This document shows positions 6,921 to 14,225 of a stretch of DNA of 19,233 bases, piece after piece; the first letter of the stretch is position 1; each line of letters starts with the position of its first letter. The translations under genes and the position numbers were made by a program. The DNA lies in assembly GCA_934573945.1 (NCBI GenBank), contig CAKTMQ010000022.1:1-19233 (forward strand), read 5' to 3'. The DNA comes from an uncultured Oscillospiraceae bacterium (lineage in GTDB: Bacteria > Bacillota > Clostridia > Oscillospirales > Oscillospiraceae). The notes beneath the pieces are model-generated. The model saw only the letters and a program-made list of their open reading frames with translations. It did no database searches and had not been told where the DNA came from.

Positions 6921-9454
6921 GCGTCCTCCTTCTCCGTTTTCCCGGCGGCTTTTGCCGCTGTTTTCTTCGCCGCAGCCGTCTTTTTCGCCGCCGTATCCTT
7001 CTTCGCGGCGGTGGTTTTCTTCGCCGCCGTTTTCGTCGCGGCGGTCTTTTTGGCGGCGGTGGCTTTGGCTGTCGTTTTCTTCTCCGCACCGGATGATGCC
7101 GCCTTGCGCGTCGTCTTTTTCACGGTCTTGGTCTCGCCGGACGGCTCCTCCTCAGCGGTCGCCGCCTTTGCGGCCTTCTTCGGTGCGGCATTCTTCTCCG
7201 CCGCCTTGGCAGCGATCTTTGTCGTGGTCTTTTTTGCCGCGGTTTTCTTCGCGGCGGACTTCTTTTCGGTCTCCTCCGCGGCGGTCTCCGCGGCCTCGCC
7301 GCCCTCGGCGGCGTCCTTCTTGCGGTGATACCCCCGCTTGTCCTCCGGCAGGAAGTTGGCACATTTCTCATTGATGCAGAAGGGCTTGCTGAAGCCCCGC
7401 CCCGCCCGCTTGAACATGGTCTGTCCGCACAGGGGGCAGTCCTCCTTGGTGGGCACATCCCATGTCATGAAATCGCAGGTACGCTCTCCCATGCGGCTGT
7501 TGGTAAACTCGCAGCAGTAGTAGGTGTACTGCTTGCCGGAGGTCTTGCTGGTGCCGCTGCGCTTCATCAGCCGTCCGCCGCACTTGGGGCAGCGTCCCGG
7601 CATCTCCACCACCAGCGGCATGGTAAAGGTGCACTCCGGATACCCCGGGCAGGCCAGGAACGGGCCGAACCGCCCCTCCCGCTCTACCAGATTCCGGCCG
7701 CACACCGGGCACAGCTCCTCACTGACCGTGGGTTCCGGGCGGATATAATCCCCCTGCTCCGCGTCAGCGAGGTGCTGGGCAAAGCCGTCGTCGTAGAACT
7801 GGTGCAGCACCTGCTTCCAGGGCAGCTTGCCCTCCTCCACGTCGTCCAGCCGCTGCTCCATGTTGGCGGTGAACTTCAGATCCGCAATGTCGGAGAAGTA
7901 CTTCTCCATCCAGGTGGTCACCGCCTTGCCCAGATTGGTGATCAGCAGGTACTTGCCCTCCTTCTTCACATACCGCCGATCCAGAATGGTGGACACCGTC
8001 GGCGCGTAGGTAGAGGGACGGCCGATGCCGTTTTCCTCCATGGCCCGGATCAGCGCCGCCTCGGTGTAGTGGGCGGGCGGTGTGGTGAAATGCTGGTCAG
8101 GTGCGAACTCCCGCAGCGCCAGAGGCTCTCCCTCCCGCAGCTCCGGCAGCACCGGCTCCTTCTCCTCCTTGTCGTCGTCATCCCGGCTCTCCTCATACAC
8201 GGCGGTGTAGCCGGAAAACTTCAGCTTGCTGGCACTGGCACGGAAGCCGTGCTCTCCGGCGGCGATCTCCACCGCTACGCTGTCATAGACCGCGTTGGCC
8301 ATCTGACTGGCCAGAAACCGGCTCCAGATCAGCCGGTAGAGCCGGTACTGCTCCGGCGTCAGATCGCCCCGGAGATTTTCCGGCGTCAGCGCCACATTGC
8401 TGGGGCGGATGGCCTCGTGGGCGTCCTGCGCGTTGGCCTTGGCCTTGTACTGGCGGGCGGCGGCAGGCACATAGCCTGCGCCGTAGCGGGTGGTGATAAA
8501 GTCCCGGGCATCCCGCTGCGCCTCGTCGCTGATCCGCAGCGAGTCGGTACGCATATAGGTGATCAGACCCACGGTACCCTCACCGGTGATGTCCACGCCC
8601 TCATACAGCTGCTGGGCGATGGCCATGGTGCGGCGGGGCGTCATGTTCAGCTTCCGGGACGCCTCCTGCTGCATGGTGGAGGTGGTGAACGGCGGCGAGG
8701 GGGAGCGGTTCTTGTCGCTCCGCTTCACCGACTTCACGGCAAAGGCCGCGCCGCGCAGCTCGTCCATGATGGCCTGCACGTCCGCCTGGGTCTGCGGCTC
8801 GTATTTCTTGCCGTTTTTGCCGTAATAACGCGCCTTAAAGGCCGCTTTTTCCCCGTTTTCCAGCAGTGCGTCCAGCGTCCAGTACTCCTGGGGCTCAAAG
8901 GCGGCGATCTCCTGATCCCGATCCGCCACCATCCGGGTGGCCACGCTCTGTACGCGCCCGGCGGACAGTCCCCGGCGGATCTTTTTCCACATCACCGGCG
9001 AGATCTGGTATCCCACCACCCGATCCAGCACCCGGCGCGCCTGCTGAGCGTCCACCAGCGCCTGATCGATGGCGCGGGGATGGGCGATGCTCTCCCCCAC
9101 CACCTTGCGGGTGATCTCGTTGAAGGTGACCCGCTGGGTCTTGTCGTCCGGCAGATCCAGCAGATGCTTCAGATGCCAGGAGATGGCCTCGCCCTCACGA
9201 TCCGGGTCGGTGGCGAGATAGACGGTGTCACTGGCGGCAGCCGCCTTTTTCAGCTCCCGGATCAGCTCCTCCTTGCCCCGTATCGGTTTATATTCAGGTT
9301 CAAAATCGTGTTCAATGTCCACGCCCAGCGTACTCTTGGGCAGGTCACGCAGATGACCCATACAGGCGGTCACCCGGTAATCCGGCCCCAGATACTTCCC
9401 GATGGTTTTCGCCTTGGCCGGGGACTCCACGATCACCAGATTCTTCTTGCTCAT
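6917..9454 (-). CDS. topA: DNA topoisomerase I (type IA) with Lys/Ala-rich C-terminal tail
   Basis: The enzyme relaxes negative supercoils by single-strand passage. It has 845 residues. The TOPRIM domain (about 3-115) carries E10 and the DPDRE metal site (83-87). The catalytic tyrosine is Y300 in GLITYMRTDS. Zinc-ribbon modules follow the core: CPVCGRNL...CPGYPEC, CPKCGGRL with a long variant second half, and CPLCGQTM...CINEKC. From about residue 710 (bases 6920-7327) the protein ends in 136 residues built largely of K, A and T, with many AAKKTA-like units and a few acidic patches, like eukaryotic histone H1 tails. This tail is not needed for the fold and probably binds DNA. The start ATG follows AGAGGAAA; dprA ends 27 bases upstream. 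The tail's DNA is repetitive, so its length may vary among strains. Confidence 0.97.
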   Translation of the reverse strand: MSKKNLVIVESPAKAKTIGKYLGPDYRVTACMGHLRDLPKSTLGVDIEHDFEPEYKPIRGKEELIRELKKAAAASDTVYLATDPDREGEAISWHLKHLLDLPDDKTQRVTFNEITRKVVGESIAHPRAIDQALVDAQQARRVLDRVVGYQISPVMWKKIRRGLSAGRVQSVATRMVADRDQEIAAFEPQEYWTLDALLENGEKAAFKARYYGKNGKKYEPQTQADVQAIMDELRGAAFAVKSVKRSDKNRSPSPPFTTSTMQQEASRKLNMTPRRTMAIAQQLYEGVDITGEGTVGLITYMRTDSLRISDEAQRDARDFITTRYGAGYVPAAARQYKAKANAQDAHEAIRPSNVALTPENLRGDLTPEQYRLYRLIWSRFLASQMANAVYDSVAVEIAAGEHGFRASASKLKFSGYTAVYEESRDDDDKEEKEPVLPELREGEPLALREFAPDQHFTTPPAHYTEAALIRAMEENGIGRPSTYAPTVSTILDRRYVKKEGKYLLITNLGKAVTTWMEKYFSDIADLKFTANMEQRLDDVEEGKLPWKQVLHQFYDDGFAQHLADAEQGDYIRPEPTVSEELCPVCGRNLVEREGRFGPFLACPGYPECTFTMPLVVEMPGRCPKCGGRLMKRSGTSKTSGKQYTYYCCEFTNSRMGERTCDFMTWDVPTKEDCPLCGQTMFKRAGRGFSKPFCINEKCANFLPEDKRGYHRKKDAAEGGEAAETAAEETEKKSAAKKTAAKKTTTKIAAKAAEKNAAPKKAAKAATAEEEPSGETKTVKKTTRKAASSGAEKKTTAKATAAKKTAATKTAAKKTTAAKKDTAAKKTAAAKKTAAKAAGKTEKEDA
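6920..7327 (-). repeat. Low-complexity coding repeat: Lys/Ala/Thr-rich tail of TopA
   Basis: The minus strand repeats short units coding for variants of AAKKTA, seen on the + strand as recurring gccgcc/cttc blocks. The frame stays open throughout and ends in TEKEDA then TGA, so it is part of the gene and not a frameshift product. It is the most repetitive stretch of the window. Confidence 0.85.
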
Positions 9455-9481
9455 GTTTTTTATTTCCTCTTAGCTTCCTTC

Positions 9482-10705
9482 TTACTCTTGTTCCGGCAGC
9501 GCCACGCATCGCGTGAAGCTCCGTCCGCCGCCGGAAACGACCCAGCCGCTGATCTCCAGCAGCGTCAGCGCCGGCAGTACCCGCTGTATGGGCAATCCCG
9601 TCTCCTCCGCCAGCTCGTCACTCAGCCTGGGCGTGTCCGTCCGCAGTGCCCGCAGCACCGCCAGCTGCTCTTCCGGCAGCCCGGCCGCCTGTTCCGCCGT
9701 CAGGCACGGCAGTGTCTCCGCCGTCTCCTCCGGCTCCTGCGGCCGCTTTGTTTCTCTCTCCTCCGTTTTCGGCTCTCCCGCGCCCTTCGGCAACGGCGGC
9801 ATAGGCGGCGCGGCGCGCCGCAGCTTGTGGGGATACCGTCCGGCATACTCCTCCAGCACGTCCCAGCCGCAGGTGACAAGCCCCGCGCCTTCACGGATCA
9901 GCTGGTGGCAGCCCGCGCTGTTGGGCGCGTCGATAGGGCCGGGCACGGCAAATACCTCCCTGCCCTGCTCCAGTGCATCGGCGGCAGTGATCAGTGCGCC
10001 GGAGCGCACCGGCGCCTCCACCACCACCGTGGCCACGCTCAGACCGCTGATGATCCGGTTGCGCACCGGAAAGTGCCACGCCGCAGGCTCCGTCCGCGGC
10101 GGATACTCCGACAGCAGCACGCCGGTGGCCGCCACATCCTCGTACAGCCGCCGGTTCTCCGCCGGATACACCACGTCCACACCGCCGCCCAGTACGGCGC
10201 AGGTAAAGCCGCCGAAGCGCAGCGCGCCCCGCATGGCCGCCGCGTCCGCACCCTTTGCCAGCCCGGACACCACCATACCGCCCTGCTGGGTCAGCTCATA
10301 GCCCAGCTTCTCGGCACAGCGGATGCCGTAGGGCGTACAGCCTCGGGTGCCCACCACAGCCACCGCCGCCTCCTCGTCAAAGAGGGGCATGGCGCCCTTG
10401 CCGTAGAGCAGCAGCGGCGGCTGATGGATGTTCCGCAGCCGGTCGGGATAGAGGGCATCCGCCATGGTGACAAGGAAAATGTCCTTACGGGCACACTCCG
10501 CCAGCACACGCTCCGCCCCGTCCAGCGACCGGTTCCGCAGCAGTGCGATCTGCTCCTCCTGCAAGCCCTCCACCTGCCGCAGCGCCGTCTCGTCGGCATA
10601 GTATATATCCTCCGGCGAGGAAAAATGCGCCATCAGCAGCGCTTTGCTGCCCTCCGTCAGATTCGGCAGCGTGGTGAGCCAGACCCAGTATTTCAGAGCA
10701 GCCAT
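9482..10705 (-). CDS. dprA: DNA-processing protein DprA
   Basis: DprA binds incoming single-stranded DNA during transformation and loads RecA; it is also present in many bacteria not known to be competent. The 407 residues comprise an N-terminal helical part (about 1-75), the Rossmann-like core (about 80-290) with VVGTRGCTPYG (118-127), SGLAKGADAAA (147-157), LGGGVDVVYP (172-181), and FPVRNRIISGLSVATVVVEA (212-231), then a charged Pro-rich linker (295-333) and a C-terminal winged-helix domain (about 334-407). The start ATG at 10703-10705 is chosen because AGGAGG lies seven bases upstream and the protein then begins with the usual first helix; the longer frame to 10993 overlaps the previous gene and is rejected. 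The preceding methyltransferase ends 20 bases upstream. Confidence 0.96.
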   Translation of the reverse strand: MAALKYWVWLTTLPNLTEGSKALLMAHFSSPEDIYYADETALRQVEGLQEEQIALLRNRSLDGAERVLAECARKDIFLVTMADALYPDRLRNIHQPPLLLYGKGAMPLFDEEAAVAVVGTRGCTPYGIRCAEKLGYELTQQGGMVVSGLAKGADAAAMRGALRFGGFTCAVLGGGVDVVYPAENRRLYEDVAATGVLLSEYPPRTEPAAWHFPVRNRIISGLSVATVVVEAPVRSGALITAADALEQGREVFAVPGPIDAPNSAGCHQLIREGAGLVTCGWDVLEEYAGRYPHKLRRAAPPMPPLPKGAGEPKTEERETKRPQEPEETAETLPCLTAEQAAGLPEEQLAVLRALRTDTPRLSDELAEETGLPIQRVLPALTLLEISGWVVSGGGRSFTRCVALPEQE

Positions 10706-10725
10706 GCTCACACCTCCTGTTCCCT

Positions 10726-11481
10726 TCAGCGATAACTCTCCCACAGCAGCACCGCGGCGGCAATGGCCGCGTTCAGGGATTCGCAGCGCTCCGACATGGG
10801 GATCTTCAATGTTTTCCGGCACATGGCCAGCACCGTGCCGCTCAGTCCCTGTCCCTCGCTGCCGATGGCCACGGCGCAGCGCTCCAGCGAGACCTGCCGC
10901 ACATCCTCCGTGTCCTCCCGCAGGGCGGTGCCGTACAGGGGCAGGCCGCTGCGTGCCAGCAGTCCGGGCAGCACCGCCGCCGGCAGACACCACACAGGGC
11001 GGCGGAACACCGCCCCCATGGAGGCACGCACCGTCTTGACGCTCCAGGGATCGGCACAGCCCTCCAGCAGCAGCAGTCCGTCAAAATCAAAGGCGTCCAG
11101 CGTCCGCAGGATGGTGCCCACATTGCCCGGATCCTGCACGCCGTCCAGCACCATGTAGCGCGTGCCGGGCAAGATCTCCGGCGGCGCCGTGTCCGGCATG
11201 GCGCAGGTGAACAGCGCCCCCTGGGGCGTTTTCATGGGCGAGATGGAGGACATCACGTCCTCCGGCACCTCCACCGTCCGCACCTCCGGCGGCAGCGGCG
11301 GCAGCGGCACACCGGCCGTCACGGCCACCTCCCGCACCGGCGCCCGCCATTTCACGGCCTCCGCCAGCAGCTTGGGGCTGTCGCACAAGAACACGCCCTG
11401 CTCCCGCCGGTATCCGGCGGAGGCAGCCAGCTTCTTCATATGTGCCAGCAGGGCATTGCCGCGGCTGGTGATCTTTTCCAA
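10726..11481 (-). CDS. TrmH/SpoU-family RNA 2'-O-ribose methyltransferase
   Basis: This gene encodes 251 residues. An N-terminal substrate-binding domain (about 1-95, with KLAASAGYRREQGVFLCDSP) is followed by a knotted SPOUT catalytic domain. Its three family motifs are all visible: VLDGVQDPGNVGTILRT (111-127), AIGSEGQGLS (205-214) and IPMSERCESLNAAIAAA (227-243). Such enzymes methylate the 2'-OH of a nucleotide in 23S rRNA or tRNA using S-adenosylmethionine; the exact target cannot be told from sequence. I place the start at a TTG (11479-11481): GAGAGGGGAG lies nine bases upstream, and the product then begins MEKITSRGN, matching the usual family start. An ATG-like extension to 11556 would read through a long hairpin and is rejected. 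It is commonly found near rRNA or tRNA functions, here between lysS and dprA. Confidence 0.92.
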   Translation of the reverse strand: MEKITSRGNALLAHMKKLAASAGYRREQGVFLCDSPKLLAEAVKWRAPVREVAVTAGVPLPPLPPEVRTVEVPEDVMSSISPMKTPQGALFTCAMPDTAPPEILPGTRYMVLDGVQDPGNVGTILRTLDAFDFDGLLLLEGCADPWSVKTVRASMGAVFRRPVWCLPAAVLPGLLARSGLPLYGTALREDTEDVRQVSLERCAVAIGSEGQGLSGTVLAMCRKTLKIPMSERCESLNAAIAAAVLLWESYR

Positions 11482-11514
11482 ATCTGCCAGCTCCCCTCTC
11501 AATGGAATGGAAAG

Positions 11515-11544
11515 GCTGACCCGACAAGCCTTTGTCGGGTCAGC
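11515..11544. repeat. Strong hairpin in the leader of the SpoU methyltransferase gene
   Basis: A perfect 13-bp stem pairs 11515-11527 with 11532-11544 around a four-base loop. On the minus strand it lies 33 bases before the TTG start of the methyltransferase gene, after lysS. The bases after it are CTTTCCATTCC, a poor U tract, so it may be a weak terminator for lysS, an mRNA stabiliser or a leader regulator. No function can be assigned. Confidence 0.7.
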
Positions 11545-11571
11545 ACAGCTTGTCAATCAAAGCCTCGCAGT

Positions 11572-11606
11572 GTTTCTATCCACGCCCCGTCGCAAAGCAG
11601 CGGGGC
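11572..11606 (-). repeat. Solitary element resembling a type I-C CRISPR repeat
   Basis: On the minus strand this 35-base element has GCCCCG and CGGGGC arms (11601-11606 and 11584-11589) around an 11-base loop, followed directly by the handle GTGGATAGAAAC. The end GGGGCGTGGATAGAAAC differs at one position from the 3' part of type I-C repeats as I recall them (ending GGGGCGTGGATTGAAAC). Those also have a GC stem just before GTGGATTGAAAC. No second copy is seen within the gap or elsewhere in the window, and there are no cas genes. It may be an orphan repeat, a CRISPR-like RNA, or a chance lysS hairpin. Confidence 0.4.
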
Positions 11607-11618
11607 ATTTGTTCCGTA

Positions 11619-13577
11619 TCAATACAGCTTTGCGCCTGCCGGAATGTGGTCGTCCACCATCAGAAGATGGAGCTTTTCCGCGCCCTCCTCGTGGTGCACC
11701 GCACTGATCAGCATACCGCAGGAGTCGATACCCATCATGGGGCGGGGCGGGAGGTTCGTGATAGCGATGCAGGTCTTGCCCACCAGCTCCTCCGGCTCAT
11801 AATAGTCGTGAATACCACTCAAAATGACCCGATCTACGCCGCTTCCGTCGTCCAAAACGAACTTTAAGAGCTTCTTGGACTTCTTCACGGCTTCGCATTC
11901 CTTGATCTTTACGGCACGGAAATCGCTCTTGGAGAAGGTGTCAAAATCCACGAAATCCTTGAACAGCGGCTCGATCTCCACCTTGGAGAAATCGATGGTC
12001 TCCGCTGCGGCAGCCGCGGCAGGAGCCGTCTCCGCAGAAGCCGCAGCCTCCTGGGAAACCTTCTTGTCAGCGTCCAGCGGCTTCATGGTGGGGAACAGGA
12101 TCACGTCGCGGATGGAATCCGTGCCGCACAGCATCATAGCGCACCGGTCGATGCCGAAGCCCAGGCCGCCGGTGGGGGGCATACCGTATTCCAGCGCCAT
12201 CACGAAATCATCGTCCATCATGTCGGCCTCTTCGTCGCCGTTGGCGCGCTTTTCGGCCTGCGCCTTGAAGCGCTCGTACTGGTCGATGGGGTCGTTCAGC
12301 TCAGAGAAGGCGTTGCCCATCTCGCAGCCGCAGATAAACATCTCGTAGCGCTCAGTCAGGTGGGGATCCACCGGGCTGCGCTTGGCCAGCGGACTGACCT
12401 CCACAGGGTACATGGTGATGAAGGTGGGCTGCACCAGCGTCTCCTCCACCTTCTGGTCAAAGGTCTCATACAGGGCGTTGCCCCAGGTGCGGGACACGCC
12501 GTCCATGTCCACGCCCACGCTCCTGGCCAGCTCCACAGCGGCGTCGTTGTCGCCCTCAATGGCCATAAAGTCAGCGCCGGTCACGTTCTTCACGGCGTCC
12601 GCCATGGTCACGCGCTGCCAGCTGGGGGTCAGGTCGATGTCATGACCCAGCCACTGCACATGGTAGCTGCCCAGGATCTCCTGCGCGGCGCCGGAGAGAA
12701 TGCCCTCCAGAATGTCCATCATGCCGTCCAGATTGGTAAAAGCCTGATACAGCTCGCAGGTGGTGAACTCCGGGTTATGCTTGGTGTCCATGCCCTCGTT
12801 GCGGAAGATGCGTCCCACCTCGTATACCCGCTCCATGCCGCCTACGATCAGGCGCTTCAGGTGCAGCTCGGTGGCGATGCGCATATACATATCGATGTCC
12901 TGGGCGTTGTGGTGGGTGATGAAGGGGCGCGCGTTGGCGCCGCCTGCGATGGGGCTGAGCACCGGGGTCTCCACCTCCATGAAGCCCAGGTTGTCCAGAT
13001 AGCGGCGCAGGAACGCCACGAACTTGCTGCGGATCTCGAAGTTCCGCTTGCTCTCCGGGTTCATGATCAGATCCACATAGCGCTGCCGATAGCGGATCTC
13101 CTTGTCGGTCAGGCCGTGGAACTTCTCCGGCAGGGGACGCAGGGACTTGCTCAGCAGCGTGATCTCATGGGCGCGGACGCTCATCTCGCCCCGCTGGGTG
13201 CGGAACACGTCGCCCACCACACCTACGATGTCGCCGATGTCGTACTTCTTGAAGCGGTTGTAGGTGTCCTCGTCCATCTCGTCCTTCCGGGCGTAGATCT
13301 GAATGCGGCCGGACTTGTCCTGCAGATCGCAGAAGGACACCTTGCCCATGCCGCGCTTGCTCATCAGTCGGCCTGCCACCCGTACCGTGGTGCCCTCCAG
13401 CGCATCAAAGCTGTCCTTGATGTCCTGGGCATGGTGGGTCACGTCGAATCTGGTAATGGTAAAGGGATCGCGTCCCTCCTCCTGCAAGGCCTTCAGCTTG
13501 TCACGGCGGATCTGCAGCAGCTCGCCCAGATCCTGCTGGTTGGTGTTGTTGTTCACATTGGTGTTTTGCTCTGCCAT
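11619..13577 (-). CDS. lysS: Lysyl-tRNA synthetase (class II) with C-terminal tRNA-binding domain
   Basis: The enzyme charges tRNA-Lys with lysine. The first 500 residues are a normal class II LysRS: an Asn-rich start, an OB-fold anticodon-binding domain (about 55-150), motif 2 around RIFRNEGMDTKHNPEFTTCE (256-275), and motif 3 GLGFGIDRCAMMLCGTDS (471-488). An Ala/Glu-rich linker (about 502-527) then leads to an extra domain (528-652) of the MetRS C-terminal/EMAP tRNA-binding type, with DFRAVKIKECEAV, LLKFVLDDGSG, NLPPRPMMGIDSCGMLISA and a typical end. The extra domain makes the protein 652 residues against about 490-500 for ordinary LysRS, and should raise tRNA affinity. The frame is continuous, so this is a true fusion. 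The start ATG follows AAGGAG at seven bases. greA lies 45 bases upstream, a common pairing. No T-box leader is visible. Confidence 0.97.
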   Translation of the reverse strand: MAEQNTNVNNNTNQQDLGELLQIRRDKLKALQEEGRDPFTITRFDVTHHAQDIKDSFDALEGTTVRVAGRLMSKRGMGKVSFCDLQDKSGRIQIYARKDEMDEDTYNRFKKYDIGDIVGVVGDVFRTQRGEMSVRAHEITLLSKSLRPLPEKFHGLTDKEIRYRQRYVDLIMNPESKRNFEIRSKFVAFLRRYLDNLGFMEVETPVLSPIAGGANARPFITHHNAQDIDMYMRIATELHLKRLIVGGMERVYEVGRIFRNEGMDTKHNPEFTTCELYQAFTNLDGMMDILEGILSGAAQEILGSYHVQWLGHDIDLTPSWQRVTMADAVKNVTGADFMAIEGDNDAAVELARSVGVDMDGVSRTWGNALYETFDQKVEETLVQPTFITMYPVEVSPLAKRSPVDPHLTERYEMFICGCEMGNAFSELNDPIDQYERFKAQAEKRANGDEEADMMDDDFVMALEYGMPPTGGLGFGIDRCAMMLCGTDSIRDVILFPTMKPLDADKKVSQEAAASAETAPAAAAAAETIDFSKVEIEPLFKDFVDFDTFSKSDFRAVKIKECEAVKKSKKLLKFVLDDGSGVDRVILSGIHDYYEPEELVGKTCIAITNLPPRPMMGIDSCGMLISAVHHEEGAEKLHLLMVDDHIPAGAKLY

Positions 13578-13599
13578 AACGGTCTCCTTATCTCATCAG

Positions 13600-13621
13600 C
13601 CCCCGATCGCTGATCGAGGGG
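13600..13621. repeat. Hairpin between greA and lysS
   Basis: Bases 13600-13608 pair with 13612-13621 (CCCC plus CGATC arms, three-base loop, one bulged A). It starts immediately after the greA stop on the minus strand and ends 22 bases before the lysS start. It lacks a U tract, so it may be a 3'-end stabiliser, a partial terminator or a lysS leader structure. Confidence 0.55.
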
Positions 13622-13622
13622 G

Positions 13623-14099
13623 TCATCGTTCAATACTGTCCACACGGTAGTGGATGGCGCCATGGGGCGCTTCCACCGTCACTTCGTCGCCCGCCTTGTG
13701 ACCCATCAGAGCCTTGCCGAAGGGGGAGTCCTCGCTGACCGCACGACTCATCACATCGGCCTCCTGAGAGCCAACGATCTTATAGGCGGGCAGCTGTTTT
13801 CGTGTATCCAGATTGGTCACCACGACCTTGCAGCCGATAGAGATCTTATCGGAATCCATCTCCGCCTCATCCACGATGACGGCGTGCAGCAGGATGTCCT
13901 CCAGCTCGGCGATACGGGAGTACAGCTTGCCCTGCTCGTTCTTGGCCTCGTCGTACTCGCTGTTTTCACTGAGGTCACCGAAGCCGCGGGCTTCCTTGAT
14001 CAGCTCCGCCACCTCGTCGGCGCGGATCGTCTTGCTGTAGTCCAGTTCTTTCTTCAGCTCGTCATAGCGAGTCTGGCTCATCTTGAATTCTTTTGCCAT
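13623..14099 (-). CDS. greA: Transcription elongation factor GreA
   Basis: GreA enters the secondary channel of RNA polymerase and triggers cleavage of backtracked RNA, rescuing stalled complexes. The 158 residues match the family. An N-terminal coiled coil (about 8-77) has the acidic tip FGDLSENSEYDEA (40-52), with D42 and E45 as the catalytic pair. A C-terminal FKBP-like domain follows (about 82-158) with the usual SPFGKALMGHKAGDEV. The start at 14097-14099 is chosen because MAKEF is the classical beginning and an AAAGGA site lies upstream; an earlier in-frame start at 14138 is unlikely. A perfect consensus promoter at 14197-14225 drives it, giving a leader of about 90 bases that is very AT-rich. 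lysS follows, so the promoter probably serves greA-lysS and perhaps the genes beyond. Confidence 0.97.
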   Translation of the reverse strand: MAKEFKMSQTRYDELKKELDYSKTIRADEVAELIKEARGFGDLSENSEYDEAKNEQGKLYSRIAELEDILLHAVIVDEAEMDSDKISIGCKVVVTNLDTRKQLPAYKIVGSQEADVMSRAVSEDSPFGKALMGHKAGDEVTVEAPHGAIHYRVDSIER

Positions 14100-14196
14100 G
14101 CTGCATATTCCTTTCTGTTGATCCTCAGAAAGCACCATCGGTCAATGGTACCTGCTATAGGGTATACTTATATTATAATACAATACGTTACGTTGC

Positions 14197-14225
14197 ATTA
14201 TAGTGAGTTTCCGCCCCCCTGTCAA
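14197..14225 (-). promoter_or_regulatory. Consensus sigma-A promoter of greA-lysS
   Basis: On the minus strand TTGACA (14220-14225) and TATAAT (14197-14202) are both perfect and are spaced by exactly 17 bases. The -35 box overlaps the TGA stop (14222-14224) of the preceding gene. Transcription should start near 14190. Confidence 0.92.

Noticed and set aside
7325..10735. Very long open frame on the + strand opposite topA and dprA
   Set aside because: It is exactly antisense to two clear genes, has a biased His/Arg/Gln/Leu composition and no family motif; such frames arise from GC-rich third positions on the other strand. The same applies to long + strand frames at 1519-2841, 4300-5742, 5697-7328, 12360-13613 and 14938-17193.
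10706..10993. N-terminal extension of DprA
   Set aside because: It overlaps the end of the methyltransferase gene in another frame and encodes low-complexity Gly/Arg/Ala sequence; the ATG at 10705 has a strong AGGAGG.
11482..11556. ATG-like start 25 codons upstream in the methyltransferase gene
   Set aside because: The extra residues come from the hairpin at 11515-11544 and match no family start; the TTG at 11481 has a well-spaced Shine-Dalgarno.
11528..11556. TTGACA at 11551-11556 (minus strand) as a promoter for the methyltransferase gene
   Set aside because: At 17 bases spacing the -10 position reads AAAGGC, and no TATAAT-like box exists at nearby spacings.
11500..11620. A true CRISPR array
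   Set aside because: Only one repeat-like element is present; no second repeat at any regular distance and no cas genes nearby.
13578..13622. T-box or riboswitch leader before lysS
   Set aside because: The gap is only 45 bases with a simple hairpin; there is no room for a specifier loop or antiterminator.
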